The notes beneath the pieces were generated by a model. The model had not been told where the DNA came from. It did no database searches and saw only the letters and a program-made list of their open reading frames with translations. Shown piece by piece: positions 1-7,387 of a stretch of 58,145 nt of DNA (its first letter is position 1; every line of letters begins with the position of its first letter). Source of the DNA: Bacteroidales bacterium (GTDB lineage: Bacteria > Bacteroidota > Bacteroidia > Bacteroidales > UBA932); the NCBI GenBank assembly GCA_015060335.1, contig SUYR01000019.1:1-58145 (forward strand), read 5' to 3'. A program made the position numbers and the translations under genes.

Positions 1-2
1 TG

Positions 3-164
3 CCAGTTTCTCACAATCGTTTTGCAAAGATGAAACTTGTCTCTGAGTCTTCTTCTGAACGTTTGTCCTTAGTGCACTTGATGGATCACGGCTTGGGAAT
101 GGCCCCGAGAGGAGCAATGTGTTTGAACGGAGAATTGCTGGAATATGTTTCAAATCAATTCTAA
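3..164 (+). CDS. C-terminal end of an unrecognised protein (cut by window edge)
   Basis: An open frame runs in from the left edge and ends at a TAA, giving 53 residues that finish with ELLEYVSNQF. An internal ATG exists at codon 10, but the frame is open to the edge, so I treat it as the tail of a longer gene. I recognise no domain. It lies 65 bases upstream of a membrane-protein gene on the same strand and may belong to the same accessory module. Confidence 0.45.
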   Translation, partial: PVSHNRFAKMKLVSESSSERLSLVHLMDHGLGMAPRGAMCLNGELLEYVSNQF

Positions 165-229
165 TAGTCCGGAAGTTAATTTACATTTGAAATAGAGTGG
201 TTTTTACTTGTTGTTGAAAAGTAGAGGAT

Positions 230-2623
230 ATGAATGTAGATTCAGTTTTTGTGTTAAACCAGGATAAGATACCTGATACACTGCAAGTAGTCGTGGAGAA
301 TATCCCAGAAACCATACTTGTCAATGGAACTGTGGAAATTTCAAATATGGTCGAACCATATAATTATGAAGGACAACTTGATAGTTTGGCGGCTATATGG
401 AGGAGTGTGGCAGAGTTTGGTATTGGTTACAGCGATGCGATTTCAAATATCGCGTTTCCTTTGATAATTGCTGTGTTCGCCTTCGCACTGCCTTTTTTGT
501 TCTCTGCCATTAATCATGTAAACAACAAGTATGAGTCGATAGTAATCGCCAACATGTTCAAATCATCCCCAAAATATAAGACTTTTTGGTGGAGCATAGC
601 TGTTAATGTTGGTGTTATGCTATTGTATGGAGGATTGTCGTTGCTACCCTTTGAAGTATTCCATCATAAGGCTGGTTTGGTTTTCTCGTACTTGTTTCTT
701 GGCCTCGTAATATGGATGGTGATTTCGGTGTTTTTGTTTATGCAATATTGTATGTTATACAATAAACCATATGGTGTTGTTGAGGAAATAAAAAGACGTT
801 ATCAAACAGAGAAGGCTATTGTAGAAAAGAAGGTCTTGAAACAATCAAAGAAGTTCAAGAAGATAGGAGAAACAAAATCACAATCAGGAAAGGAGGTTTT
901 GGAAATGGTGGGTTCTATGTATGTTAGAAGCTATTCAAATAGTGCAGATTTTGAGCTCATTAATCGCTTATCCGAAATGTGTAGATATGCGATCAAGAAG
1001 AATAATTATAGTCTATATTCTTCAGTATGGTTAAAAATGCATGAGATCCAGAAAACCGAAGCTGTATTTGATGATACCCAAAACGAGTCAGTATCGGATG
1101 ATTGTCAGAAGAGATTGACTAATAGTTTCTTGCTCAAGACCTATGAAAGTTTAGAAGAATCATCGATTGGTGTGGAGATACAAGGTTCTCTTATAAGAAC
1201 CTGGTTGCAATGTTTTGCTCATGATAAGTATCCCAATTATAGTGATTTCCATTTGCTTATGCACACCTTATTTAAGGTTGCTGGTAAGGGTAATAGTGGG
1301 TTTATAGAGAAGTACTTTGCCGATAGTAAGTATTCCTTCGGATATGTGCTAACTCTGCCGCAAGTGCTGTATGTCAAGGGTGGTGATACTTCAAAAAGAG
1401 TAAGTGAGGAGAAGAAAAGTCGAGAAACGTGGAATGAAATATGTGATTACCATTTTCTGTTGGCAGCATTTGCTTTTTATATGGGGCTCAAAACGTTACC
1501 GAAGCTAATAATGACAGAAGAGTATGGATTTGAACTGCTTCCGCGAAATAGACAGGAACTGTTACTGACTTATATGAGATGTAAATTAAAAATGAGAGCG
1601 GATGGAGGTTATGATTATTTGAGTGCAGAAGAGTTGTATGGAAGGAGAGTAGATCCTGATTATATTGACACCTTTGCAGTTCTTATGTTTGCATTGTTAG
1701 ATGATGCTAAACGTAAATACTATTTTCTTTATACCCCTAATGACTTCAAAGACAAGATAGACGACTGTAAGAAGATATTCAATAATATCGGTGAAAAATT
1801 CAAGAAGGATACCTATATAATGTCTAGTCACAAAGAAATCTGCCAATTAGATTTTAATAAAGTATTTGAAAATTCAAAGGGGATACTAATAAGTAAGCCT
1901 TCGAAAAAGGAATTTGGCGCCAAAATCCCAAAGTGGTTAGAGCACGATATAAAGATGCATATACATAATCAGATTATGCACTTGAAGAATTTTACCGGTT
2001 TTGAGATGTGGGGAAACACTTCTGAAAATAAGACAGAAGTACTAGAATTTGGCAAGTGTCCTGTCCGATTGTTCAAACACCTTGTTGCACAAATGTCAAG
2101 AGAAGGAGTACGATATTATTTGCGAAATGTGTCAGAGATACATCGTACTAGAGCATACTATCTATATATGCAAATTCTAACGAGTTGGAGTTGTGAGGTA
2201 GTTAAAGTTCGGCCAGATGGTATAGCGGATAAAGTAAAAAACTTAGTTAATAATCATCCTGAAAAATATGTATTAGTTGACTATGATAGCCATGCAGGTA
2301 TATTTCTTTCCAGGGATTATAAGGATTTTCGACATCAAAAATGTGAGGGGATAGATTATGTGATGTGCAATAGTATGGGCTATCTCAAGGATACGTATTT
2401 CTATAAGCAGTTGGAGGGCCGGCTATACCTTATTTTAAAAGATGATTTGCCTGCGTTGATTAGAGCTGTTGATACGGATGTCGATATTACACTAGAGGAT
2501 CAAAGCAATTATGAAAAACAATGCATGGATTTGAGAATGGACATTGATAGTAAGTATGTGATTAAATATAGAAAGAATGTTAATATTACTGCGTTTGAAT
2601 TGCTGCCGATGAATATGAATTAG
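230..2623 (+). CDS. Large membrane protein of unknown function (797 aa)
   Basis: I do not recognise this family. The first 60 or so residues are not hydrophobic. Three predicted membrane helices follow, at about residues 72-94 (ISNIAFPLIIAVFAFALPF), 119-141 and 148-171, and then a long soluble region of about 620 residues, probably cytoplasmic, with many Lys, Tyr and Asp residues. Just after the last helix, at about residues 185-220, is a strongly basic Lys-rich stretch. No nuclease, ATPase or protease motif is obvious. The DNA is clearly AT-richer than the shikimate or leucine genes further on. The gene sits in a same-strand run with a 139-aa membrane protein and two tiny genes next to a tRNA-Leu gene, a context typical of accessory or defence islands. 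That role is inference from context only. Confidence 0.75.
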   Translation: MNVDSVFVLNQDKIPDTLQVVVENIPETILVNGTVEISNMVEPYNYEGQLDSLAAIWRSVAEFGIGYSDAISNIAFPLIIAVFAFALPFLFSAINHVNNKYESIVIANMFKSSPKYKTFWWSIAVNVGVMLLYGGLSLLPFEVFHHKAGLVFSYLFLGLVIWMVISVFLFMQYCMLYNKPYGVVEEIKRRYQTEKAIVEKKVLKQSKKFKKIGETKSQSGKEVLEMVGSMYVRSYSNSADFELINRLSEMCRYAIKKNNYSLYSSVWLKMHEIQKTEAVFDDTQNESVSDDCQKRLTNSFLLKTYESLEESSIGVEIQGSLIRTWLQCFAHDKYPNYSDFHLLMHTLFKVAGKGNSGFIEKYFADSKYSFGYVLTLPQVLYVKGGDTSKRVSEEKKSRETWNEICDYHFLLAAFAFYMGLKTLPKLIMTEEYGFELLPRNRQELLLTYMRCKLKMRADGGYDYLSAEELYGRRVDPDYIDTFAVLMFALLDDAKRKYYFLYTPNDFKDKIDDCKKIFNNIGEKFKKDTYIMSSHKEICQLDFNKVFENSKGILISKPSKKEFGAKIPKWLEHDIKMHIHNQIMHLKNFTGFEMWGNTSENKTEVLEFGKCPVRLFKHLVAQMSREGVRYYLRNVSEIHRTRAYYLYMQILTSWSCEVVKVRPDGIADKVKNLVNNHPEKYVLVDYDSHAGIFLSRDYKDFRHQKCEGIDYVMCNSMGYLKDTYFYKQLEGRLYLILKDDLPALIRAVDTDVDITLEDQSNYEKQCMDLRMDIDSKYVIKYRKNVNITAFELLPMNMN

Positions 2624-2679
2624 AATACATATGCCTATTTTAAGACATATAAAATTGAACAAAGTTTACATGTTAGCCT

Positions 2680-3099
2680 ATGCAAGAAGTAATTGAGAAT
2701 AATGATCCTATGAAGGACTTACGAGATAAACTACAGCAGGTCATTTGGGATAATGAGAAACTTTTGGAAGACAGGGTATTCGCGCTTGCTACTGGTAGTT
2801 TCGCAATTTCCTTGACTATTTTTCAGATTCAAAAATCATGGGTGCCATTGTCCAAGTGGCTAATACTGGCATCTTGGGTTATTTTGCTAGCTGCTGTTAT
2901 TTTGATTGTTTATAGTCTCTACTATGCAAGGAATGGGGCAGAAAAAGCAATTAAGAGCCCTAACTCAAATTTGGGGGAGGTAATAACAAGCGGAAATAAG
3001 AAAACAAAGAGGTTGAATGCAATATCGTATTACCTAACATTTGTGGGTATATTGTTAACTGCAACTGCTGCGATAATAACACTGTTTTGTAATTATTGA
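2680..3099 (+). CDS. Small membrane protein of unknown function (139 aa)
   Basis: The N-terminal 33 residues are charged and probably form an amphipathic or coiled segment (KDLRDKLQQVIWDNEKLLED). Hydrophobic segments follow at about residues 34-50, 58-81 and 114-137, with a basic loop (GNKKTKR) between the last two. The size and the charged N-terminus followed by a few helices resemble small membrane effectors of the SLATT kind that accompany bacterial defence genes, but no signature proves this. The gene begins 56 bases after the 797-aa gene and is followed 6 bases later by a 48-aa frame, so the four genes are probably co-transcribed. Confidence 0.7.
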   Translation: MQEVIENNDPMKDLRDKLQQVIWDNEKLLEDRVFALATGSFAISLTIFQIQKSWVPLSKWLILASWVILLAAVILIVYSLYYARNGAEKAIKSPNSNLGEVITSGNKKTKRLNAISYYLTFVGILLTATAAIITLFCNY

Positions 3100-3105
3100 T
3101 AGGTT

Positions 3106-3252
3106 ATGAGTGAAGAATTAAGTACAAGGATAGTCTATCCATCCGATAAGCCAATTCAGCAGAATGGCTTAACTATGCCAATAAATATACCTATTCCTGT
3201 ATCTCAGACTCCGATTGATATAGGTAATAGTGGAAATCAAGAAACAAAGTAA
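3106..3252 (+). CDS. Tiny protein, 48 aa, unknown
   Basis: An ATG frame of 48 codons starts 6 bases after the stop of the 139-aa membrane protein and ends 5 bases before the next small frame. The product is Pro/Ile-rich in the middle (PINIPIPVSQTPIDIG) with no membrane helix and no recognised domain. The tight spacing on both sides and the same strand are the main support for it being real. No database support was available. Confidence 0.45.
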   Translation: MSEELSTRIVYPSDKPIQQNGLTMPINIPIPVSQTPIDIGNSGNQETK

Positions 3253-3257
3253 GACAT

Positions 3258-3392
3258 ATGAATGATAAGCACCAACCGATTTTGATAGGTAAAAAGGCTC
3301 CTGCACATGGAGGAGTTACTATGCTGGTTGCGATTGCTATTCAGAAAGCATCAGAATCTCAAACGCCAAATAAAACAAACGGAAAGAAGTAA
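3258..3392 (+). CDS. Tiny protein, 44 aa, unknown
   Basis: An ATG frame of 44 codons follows the 48-aa frame by 5 bases. The product is basic at both ends (MNDKHQP, KTNGKK) with a short hydrophobic core (VTMLVAIAIQKA). I recognise no domain. It is the last gene of the accessory module before the tRNA-Leu terminator. Spacing suggests an operon, but a chance frame cannot be excluded. Confidence 0.4.
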   Translation: MNDKHQPILIGKKAPAHGGVTMLVAIAIQKASESQTPNKTNGKK

Positions 3393-3495
3393 TTTACTCT
3401 ATTTGTTAAAGCCACCAAGTCAATCATCTCATATAGGTCGACTTTCGTATTTAATGAGGCAAAATTGGTAATGTGGACATAAAATTGCTGTTTCT

Positions 3496-3515
3496 GTGGT
3501 GCAAGCGTGGTGCAA
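3496..3515. repeat. Tandem GTGGTGCAA repeats beside tRNA-Leu
   Basis: GTGGTGCAA occurs twice, at 3496-3504 and 3507-3515, separated by GC, giving an 11-base period of about one helical turn. It lies about 56 bases beyond the 3' end of tRNA-Leu, at the boundary between the AT-rich accessory module and the ordinary chromosome. Helically phased short repeats beside a tRNA 3' end are what arm-type sites of a tyrosine recombinase look like. No integrase gene is in the window. Confidence 0.4.
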
Positions 3516-3564
3516 AAAGGAAAAAGAAAAATGCAAGTTCTTGAAAATCAAGCACTTGCATTTT
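3513..3564 (-). terminator. Intrinsic terminator of tRNA-Leu
   Basis: An inverted repeat (AAATGCAAGT paired with ACTTGCATTT, continued by CTTG/CAAG across one mismatch) occupies 3528-3564. On the minus strand it is followed by a T-rich run (complement of 3513-3530). It lies just downstream of the tRNA-Leu 3' end in the tRNA direction. Confidence 0.8.
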
Positions 3565-3570
3565 GTTGGG

Positions 3571-3652
3571 TACCCGGAGCCGGGATCGAACCGGCACGGA
3601 TTGCTCCACTGGTGTTTGAGACCAGCGCGTCTACCGATTCCGCCATCCGGGC
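3571..3652 (-). tRNA. tRNA-Leu (anticodon CAA)
   Basis: The minus strand folds as a class II tRNA of 82 nt. The 7-bp acceptor stem is GCCCGGA/TCCGGGT with a terminal G-U pair. The anticodon stem CTGGT/ACCAG carries loop CTCAAAC with anticodon CAA. There is a long variable arm, and the T arm reads GCCGGTTCGATCCCGGC. The discriminator base is A, and a full CCA end is not encoded. It reads UUG leucine codons. The unrelated accessory genes begin on its 3' side, the usual side for tRNA-targeted integration. Confidence 0.95.
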
Positions 3653-3671
3653 TTTGCGCATCGGAGAGGTA

Positions 3672-3746
3672 GTGCCTCGCTTGATGCCAGTGCATCGTAG
3701 AGGGAATCGCTACAGTAAGTCTGTTGCTGGGTGCCTCGCTTGATGC
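3672..3746. repeat. 16-bp direct repeats in the tRNA-Leu upstream region
   Basis: GTGCCTCGCTTGATGC occurs perfectly at 3672-3687 and 3731-3746, 59 bases apart. Both copies lie between the predicted tRNA promoter and the tRNA, so they would be in the primary transcript. This most likely reflects a local duplication of the leader. Function unknown. Confidence 0.6.
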
Positions 3747-3776
3747 TGAAGGTGGTAGACCTTCTGGTTAGGGCTG

Positions 3777-3807
3777 CAAAGATATTGTAAATTGTGGGAA
3801 ATATCAA
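3777..3807 (-). promoter_or_regulatory. Bacteroidota-type promoter for tRNA-Leu
   Basis: On the minus strand there is TTG (3807-3805), a 20-base spacer, and TATCTTTG (3784-3777), matching the TTG/TAnnTTTG consensus. Transcription would start near 3770 and give a leader of about 118 nt before the tRNA. Confidence 0.7.
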
Positions 3808-3846
3808 CTTTTTTTGCATAGTGCTGCGAATATTTCGCCAATGTTA

Positions 3847-3854
3847 TATCTTTG
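3847..3854 (+). promoter_or_regulatory. -7 element upstream of SGNH hydrolase
   Basis: TATCTTTG matches the -7 consensus TAnnTTTG, 20 bases before the ATG at 3874. I see no good -33 TTG at the usual distance. It lies back to back with the tRNA promoter. Confidence 0.45.
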
Positions 3855-3873
3855 TCGGATAAAACTTACGGTT

Positions 3874-4533
3874 ATGAAGATGAAAGTGATTATTGCATGT
3901 CTTATGACATTTGTGTCTGTTTCACTCTCTTATGCGCAAACGCATGATTGGGCTAATTTCAAGAGATATCAGGAAAGTAATGCTCAGGTGAGCGTAAAGC
4001 CGAGAGCGGTGTTCATGGGTGATTCGATTACTGACAATTGGGCGAGGATGGACGGTGAGTTCTTCAGTTCCAATAATTATGTCGGTCGTGGTATCAGCGG
4101 ACAGACGACTTCTCATATGCTTGTACGTTTCAGAAAGGATGTGATCGATCTGGGTCCGAAATTTGTCGTTATTCTAGCCGGTACCAATGATATTGCACTG
4201 AACAATGGTTATATATCATTGGAGAACATACTTGGAAACATAGTCTCTATGTGTGAGCTTGCGAAGGCCAACAAGATCAAGCCGGTGCTCTGTTCTGTTC
4301 TTCCGGCTGCTGCATATAGGTGGAGACCAGCCTTGAAGCCGGCGGAGGATATCATGAGGCTTAATGAGATGATAAAGGATTATGCGAAGGAGAGCCGGAT
4401 TCCGTACGTGGATTACCATTCGGTGCTGAAGGATGAGAACAATGGTCTTCCGAAGCTGCATGCAGATGACGGAGTACATCCTAATATAGATTGCTATAAG
4501 ATTATGGAAAAGATTATAGTGGAATATCTGTAG
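3874..4533 (+). CDS. Secreted SGNH/GDSL-family hydrolase
   Basis: This is a 219-aa protein of the SGNH hydrolase fold, i.e. an esterase, acetyl-esterase or lipase. I chose the ATG at 3874 because it directly opens a signal peptide (MKMKVIIACLMTFVSVSLSYA) and lies just after a -7 promoter box. The family blocks are visible in order: block I FMGDSITDNW with the nucleophile Ser, block II GRGISGQTT with the oxyanion Gly, block III VILAGTND with the Asn, and block V DGVHPN with the catalytic Asp and His. The protein should act in the periplasm or at the surface. This subgroup often removes acetyl groups from glycans, but the substrate cannot be read here. It is followed by an independent FMN-riboswitch promoter, so it appears monocistronic. 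Confidence 0.85.
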   Translation: MKMKVIIACLMTFVSVSLSYAQTHDWANFKRYQESNAQVSVKPRAVFMGDSITDNWARMDGEFFSSNNYVGRGISGQTTSHMLVRFRKDVIDLGPKFVVILAGTNDIALNNGYISLENILGNIVSMCELAKANKIKPVLCSVLPAAAYRWRPALKPAEDIMRLNEMIKDYAKESRIPYVDYHSVLKDENNGLPKLHADDGVHPNIDCYKIMEKIIVEYL

Positions 4534-4536
4534 CCT

Positions 4537-4566
4537 TTTGATAATTGAAAATAGTTTATAAATTTG
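4537..4566 (+). promoter_or_regulatory. Promoter of the FMN-riboswitch transcript
   Basis: TTTG at 4537-4540, an 18-base spacer and TAAATTTG at 4559-4566 match the Bacteroidota promoter pattern. The expected start, about 7 bases on (near 4573), coincides with the first base of the riboswitch aptamer. Confidence 0.7.
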
Positions 4567-4572
4567 CATCCG

Positions 4573-4717
4573 CATATCTTCAGGGCAGGGTGAGAATCCC
4601 GATCGGCGGTATAGTCCGCGAGCCGAAAGGCACGAACCGTTGGAACTACGGTACCGACAGTGATCCCGTTGGAACGGCATATGTCTTCCGAAGGGTAAGT
4701 CTGGATGAAAGAAGAAT
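4573..4717 (+). promoter_or_regulatory. FMN riboswitch (RFN element)
   Basis: The conserved RFN blocks appear in order: TCTTCAGGGCAGGGTG, CGGCGGTATAGTCCGCGAGCC, ACCGACAGT and AGTCTGGATGAAAGAAGA. Helix P1 forms between TCTTC (4577-4581) and GAAGA (4711-4715). The P5/P6 region is somewhat long. A transcription terminator follows 1-2 bases later, so FMN binding should switch the downstream gene off. The only downstream gene before the next terminator is a TonB-dependent receptor. Confidence 0.93.
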
Positions 4718-4718
4718 C

Positions 4719-4743
4719 GACAGGCCGGTTGGTCCTGTCTTTT
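4719..4743 (+). terminator. Riboswitch expression-platform terminator
   Basis: GACAGG (4719-4724) pairs with CCTGTC (4734-4739), with an inner CC/GG pair around GGTT, followed by TTTT. It lies directly after the FMN aptamer and before the receptor gene, which is the layout of an OFF switch acting on transcription. Confidence 0.85.
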
Positions 4744-4791
4744 AACGCCTTGAATTGTATGCCATGAGTTACAGTTTAAGGTTTTTTGTTT

Positions 4792-7185
4792 ATGAACAGA
4801 CTATTACTTATGGGCATCACAATTCTCTTGTCTGCAATGACTGTGCAGGCAGTTGATGTCCCAGGCAGCAGAGCCGCTTCAGAGAACCCTTCTCAGGTGA
4901 ATCTCAGCATTTCTGACACCCTGACTCTTCAGGAAGTTACTGTACACGCTGTTTTTTCCAATCCTAACAACAGCCCTCTCCGCCTTACTACCATAGATAG
5001 CGAAGAACTTCGTGCACGGGCTGCGGCTCGTACATATCCGGAGCTTATGAAAGCCATACCGGGAGTATATGCTACAGCCGAGACGGGAAGCTACGGGGAT
5101 GCCAAGTTCAATATACGAGGTTTCGGTCAGGAGAATATTGCTGTGCTGCTGAACGGAATTCCTATCAGCGGCCTGACTTCGGGAAATATGTTCTGGAACA
5201 ACTGGATGGGACTTGCGGATGCAACTCATGCCATTCAGCTGCAGAAGGGTGTGGGTGCGTCCATGCTTTCTGACGGATCCGTAGGAGGCTCGGTAAATAT
5301 CATTACTTCAGCGCCGCAGGAAAAGCTGAGTGCCAATGCCGGCATATATGGTTCTCATTTCGGTACATATAAGGGCTATCTCAGCATCAGCAGTGGGCGG
5401 TTGCCGAAAGACTGGTCAGTAAGTCTGATGGCATCATATGTGGGTGGAAAAGGATATGTGGATGCTACAGACGTAAGCGCATTCTCCTATATGCTCAATG
5501 TGGGTAAACGTATCGGCAAGGAGCATACTCTGCTTTTCACCGCCCTGGGCTCGCCGGAAAGGCATGAACAGCGCTCTCAGAGACTTAGTTTTGAGGAGAT
5601 AAATATGTACGGACGTTCCTACAACGAGAACTGGGGATACCGCGACGGAGAGAAGTACAATATCAGCAAGAACAATTATTTCAAGCCATATTTCACTCTT
5701 CAGCATATATGGGACGGAGGGAAATTCTCGATGAAGAATTCCATTTATCTTGCAATCGGAAACGGAGGCGGAAGGTGGACTGAGACGAAGGGAAAGCCGA
5801 TTCTCTCGTTTGTCAAGGACGGACAGATAGACTGGGATGCGGTTGGGCAGGCAAATCTGTCTGCTGACAATTCGTATCTTCCAGCCGGTGCTCCGGAAGG
5901 AAAGGCTGCTGCAAATATGCTGAGTGATTTCATGGCGGGACATACGCAGACCGGTGCAATCGCTTCTGCGGAGTATAAGCTTACGGACAGGTGGACTCTG
6001 GGCGCGGGTGCTCATTATCAGTATTATTCGACTTGGGAACACGAACGCATCACCGATCTTCTCGGAGCGGATTTCTGGTATGAGGATTATGCCGGCAAAT
6101 CACTTGCGGGGCTTGCAGGACGTGACCCGTACAAGACTGTCGGGGATTATGTCCGTACCAATAACGGCAAGGTAACTCATCACGGAACATTTTATCTTAC
6201 AGCACACTATCAATCCGAAAATCTCGCAGCGAATATAGGCCTTTCAGGCTTTGGAAGCGTTAACAGGAGGTGGGATAAATATAATTATACGGGCGCTGAC
6301 GTATGGAGCGATATTGCGAGCGGACTAGGAGCGAGCCTCAAGGGCGGTGTGCTCTGGAGACCAGCATATGGTCACAGCCTGTATATTAACGGAGGATGGT
6401 ACAGCCGCCTGCCATATCCAAGTGTTTGGTTTTCTTCCGGCAATAATGAGATTACTGAAAATGTAAGCAATGAACGCAATACCCTTGGAGAACTGGGCTA
6501 TCGTTTCACATGGGGACGAGGTGGCGTAGAACTGACAGGATATGCGGCTTATTGGAAGAACAGGTCTATGATGTCGGATCCGTATAAGCAGGCAGATGCG
6601 ATCGGAGCCACAAAGTATATGGTGACAGGACTGGATGCGTTCCATTATGGGGCGGAACTGGATGCCTTCTATAAGCCTGCTGACTGGGTGAAGGTCTCAG
6701 CTTATGCTTCTCTCGGCGACTGGAGGTGGAAGAATGATGTGGAAGCCATCATATATGATAATTATTCTGACAATCAGGTGGGAACAGTCGGCGTATATTC
6801 AGATGGACTTCCTGTGGGAGGAGCACCTCAGACTCAGATCGGTGCTGAACTATCGTTCTATATTCCAGGAGGATTCTCAATCACTGCAGACTGGAATTTC
6901 AATGACAGAATGTATGCTGAATTCGATCCTGTGACCCGTACATCTTCTGAGGACCGCAGTCCGGCATACAGAATCCCTGCATACCATATTCTCGGAGCCA
7001 CATTGCAATGGTCAGGAGAGTTTGCCGGAAGGTATGGAGTGACAGTCTTTGCTACTGGTGCCAATTTATTGGATACCATGTATATAGAACGTGGTAAGGA
7101 TGGTGCCGGCCATGATCTGGCTTCATTCCGAGGTTACTGGGGATTCGGGCGTAATTTCTCGTTCGGAATCAGATTCTCGCTATAG
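4792..7185 (+). CDS. TonB-dependent outer-membrane receptor under FMN control; candidate flavin importer
   Basis: This is a 797-aa TonB-dependent transporter. The ATG at 4792 is preferred over a TTG two codons earlier because it starts the signal peptide (MNRLLLMGITILLSAMTVQA). A plug domain spans about residues 45-165, with LQEVTVHAVFSN, the IRGFGQENIAVLLNGIPI block and GSVGGSVNIIT. A 22-strand-type barrel follows and ends in FSFGIRFSL with an aromatic-rich last strand. There is no N-terminal carboxypeptidase-regulatory domain and no SusD partner, so it resembles vitamin or metal receptors more than glycan SusC proteins. Control by an FMN riboswitch is seen directly; uptake of riboflavin, FMN or FAD is inferred from that. 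No inner-membrane flavin transporter is adjacent, and a terminator-like hairpin follows the gene. Confidence 0.88.
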   Translation: MNRLLLMGITILLSAMTVQAVDVPGSRAASENPSQVNLSISDTLTLQEVTVHAVFSNPNNSPLRLTTIDSEELRARAAARTYPELMKAIPGVYATAETGSYGDAKFNIRGFGQENIAVLLNGIPISGLTSGNMFWNNWMGLADATHAIQLQKGVGASMLSDGSVGGSVNIITSAPQEKLSANAGIYGSHFGTYKGYLSISSGRLPKDWSVSLMASYVGGKGYVDATDVSAFSYMLNVGKRIGKEHTLLFTALGSPERHEQRSQRLSFEEINMYGRSYNENWGYRDGEKYNISKNNYFKPYFTLQHIWDGGKFSMKNSIYLAIGNGGGRWTETKGKPILSFVKDGQIDWDAVGQANLSADNSYLPAGAPEGKAAANMLSDFMAGHTQTGAIASAEYKLTDRWTLGAGAHYQYYSTWEHERITDLLGADFWYEDYAGKSLAGLAGRDPYKTVGDYVRTNNGKVTHHGTFYLTAHYQSENLAANIGLSGFGSVNRRWDKYNYTGADVWSDIASGLGASLKGGVLWRPAYGHSLYINGGWYSRLPYPSVWFSSGNNEITENVSNERNTLGELGYRFTWGRGGVELTGYAAYWKNRSMMSDPYKQADAIGATKYMVTGLDAFHYGAELDAFYKPADWVKVSAYASLGDWRWKNDVEAIIYDNYSDNQVGTVGVYSDGLPVGGAPQTQIGAELSFYIPGGFSITADWNFNDRMYAEFDPVTRTSSEDRSPAYRIPAYHILGATLQWSGEFAGRYGVTVFATGANLLDTMYIERGKDGAGHDLASFRGYWGFGRNFSFGIRFSL

Positions 7186-7231
7186 TTACCCTGTCGGCTA
7201 ATATTCTGTGAATCAATATGTTACGTCTCTG

Positions 7232-7256
7232 AGGGTCGGTAAAAATTCCGACCCTT
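7232..7256 (+). terminator. Likely terminator after the receptor gene
   Basis: GGGTCGG (7233-7239) pairs with CCGACCC (7248-7254) around an A/T loop, followed by only a weak TTAAAT run. It separates the riboswitch unit from aroB. The rest of 7186-7387 holds a possible -7 box TAAGTTTG (7362-7369) for aroB and nothing else I recognise. Confidence 0.55.
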
Positions 7257-7387
7257 AAATCGTTAATGTGTTGATACTGATATAGTTGGCGGGCAGACAA
7301 AATATCTCGCATTTCTGATGCATTTGTTGAAATATCTGTACGATAGCCCAAAGATTTTCATTAAGTTTGTAGGATATTTGATATCCT

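Noticed and set aside
230..3392. Assignment of the left-end module to a named defence system
   Set aside because: No nuclease, cyclase, reverse transcriptase, STAND or other diagnostic motif is visible; only context suggests defence.
3700..3780. A second tRNA upstream of tRNA-Leu
   Set aside because: There are hairpins and a duplicated 16-mer, but no cloverleaf with T-arm GTTCRA or a matching acceptor stem.
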